The translations under genes and the position numbers were made by a program. The notes under the pieces were generated by a model that worked only from the letters and a program-made list of their open reading frames with translations, was not told where the DNA came from and did no database searches. A stretch of DNA of 63,448 nt, from the NCBI GenBank assembly GCA_019459325.1, contig JAIBFA010000003.1, positions 1 through 63,448 on the forward strand, read 5' to 3'. Of the stretch, positions 62,702 through 63,448 are shown piece by piece. This DNA is from Thiobacillus sp. Lineage in GTDB: Bacteria > Pseudomonadota > Gammaproteobacteria > Burkholderiales > Thiobacillaceae. Numbering within the stretch: position 1 is the stretch's first letter; each line of letters starts with the position of its first letter.

Positions 62702-63448
62702 ACGTGCTCATCATTCTGGGACATCCGCGCACCGACAGCCTTTGCGGGGCACTGGCGGATGCATACGGCAAGGGCGCCAGTGAAGCTGGCACCGAGGTAC
62801 GACGATTGGATCTGGCGACGCTGGATTTCGACCCCGACGTTCACACCCCCTCCCCCAATCAACAGGCTTTTGAAGACGATATCCGCAAAGCCCGGGCGCT
62901 GATCCTGTGGGCCGAACATCTGGTGTTCGTCTATCCCACCTGGTGGGGAACCCTGCCCGCGCTGCTCAAGGGATTTCTCGACCGTGTCCTGACGCCTGAT
63001 TTCGCGTTCATCACCTGCGAGGGGGGCACCGGATATCAGGGCTTGCTCGGCGGGCGCTCCGCGCAACTGATCACCACCATGGATACGCCGCCTCTGATCC
63101 ACCGTCTGGTCTACCGGCAACCCGGCAGGAATGCCATGGCGCGGGCGACCCTGGGTTTCTGCGACATCCGCCCCGTGCGCTCCCTGGTCTGCGGCTCGGT
63201 CAAGGACTCCAGCCTGCAACAGCGGCAACAATGGTTGGAACAAGCCCGCCGTCAGGGACGCGCCCTGGAGCGGGGCCGCATCACCCCGGCAGAACAACTT
63301 CGTCACAAGGCCGGCGCCTGGCTAAAAGCCATGCGGCTGCAGTTCTATCCCATGACCTGGCTGGCCTACACCGCGGGTGCCCTGGCGGCCGCCCCCGCCG
63401 ACGGCGTGTTCGGCAATTCCGTGTTCTGGGTCGGCTACCTCTGCCTCT
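62698..63448 (+). CDS. NAD(P)H-quinone-reductase-like flavoprotein with C-terminal membrane extension (3' end outside window)
   Basis: At least 250 aa, open at the right edge. Residues 1-190 have the NQO1/KefF flavodoxin-like fold: MNVLIILGHPRTDSLCGALA, VYPTWWGTLPALLKGFLDRV and GGRSAQLITTMDT. After residue 190 comes a basic linker, and near residue 220 membrane-like sequence begins (FYPMTWLAYTAGALAAA, GNSVFWVGYLCL) that resembles the start of a UbiA prenyltransferase. A fused reductase-membrane protein, perhaps for quinone or isoprenoid chemistry, is likely. Confidence 0.75.
   Translation, partial: MNVLIILGHPRTDSLCGALADAYGKGASEAGTEVRRLDLATLDFDPDVHTPSPNQQAFEDDIRKARALILWAEHLVFVYPTWWGTLPALLKGFLDRVLTPDFAFITCEGGTGYQGLLGGRSAQLITTMDTPPLIHRLVYRQPGRNAMARATLGFCDIRPVRSLVCGSVKDSSLQQRQQWLEQARRQGRALERGRITPAEQLRHKAGAWLKAMRLQFYPMTWLAYTAGALAAAPADGVFGNSVFWVGYLCL

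Overview
The window is GC-rich chromosomal DNA from a betaproteobacterium. A sulfur-oxidiser-like relative of Thiobacillus (Nitrosomonadales) fits best: a mreBCD-mrdAB-rlpA-dacC-dat-ybeD-lipB block, gatCAB, a PEP-CTERM protein, an Mla-type lipid transporter and a TusE/DsrC-like protein. This placement is inference from gene content. No tRNA, rRNA, CRISPR array, insertion sequence or prophage was seen.

Layout. 1-27962 is mostly housekeeping: an ABC-2 permease end, a PEP-CTERM protein, lipA, a TlpA-like protein, a TrpD2-Rieske pair, and the minus-strand cell-shape operon from mreB (14513) down to lipB (5386). gatCAB follows on the plus strand, then pyrE, xthA, ampG and a TauE/SafE protein. A seven-gene minus-strand operon (27962 to 22085) joins a P-loop protein and a homoserine O-succinyltransferase to an MlaE-MlaF-MlaD-lipoprotein transporter.

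27963-35787 is the most interesting part. Two NtrC-like sites, a textbook sigma-54 promoter and a clear guanidine-I (ykkC) riboswitch with an overlapping terminator stem precede seven tightly packed genes. They encode a lone NitT/TauT-type binding protein, a membrane di-iron desaturase-like enzyme, an EamA transporter, an isochorismatase-like hydrolase, a metallo-beta-lactamase-fold hydrolase, a PAS-GGDEF-EAL protein and an unrecognised protein. No canonical guanidine carboxylase gene is present. This looks like a nitrogen-regulated, guanidine-responsive uptake and breakdown operon whose chemistry is not obvious.

35830-63448 is accessory and stress-related: more c-di-GMP enzymes, small envelope proteins, two Crp-family regulators, a 2.8 kaa cyclic beta-glucan synthase, a KaiC-like ATPase module, folE, cbpM with a cbpA remnant, a Cys-less TusE/DsrC-like protein, a cupin, an alpha/beta hydrolase, catalase HPII and CsbD. 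At the end are an SRPBCC protein and a quinone-reductase-like protein that runs out of the window. An inverted repeat, GTRCG-N4-CGYAC, lies about 180-200 bp upstream of katE, csbD and folE, with a weaker version before the KaiC module, suggesting a shared regulator. 60849-62137 also holds decayed fragments of a cation/proton antiporter and probably of folE.
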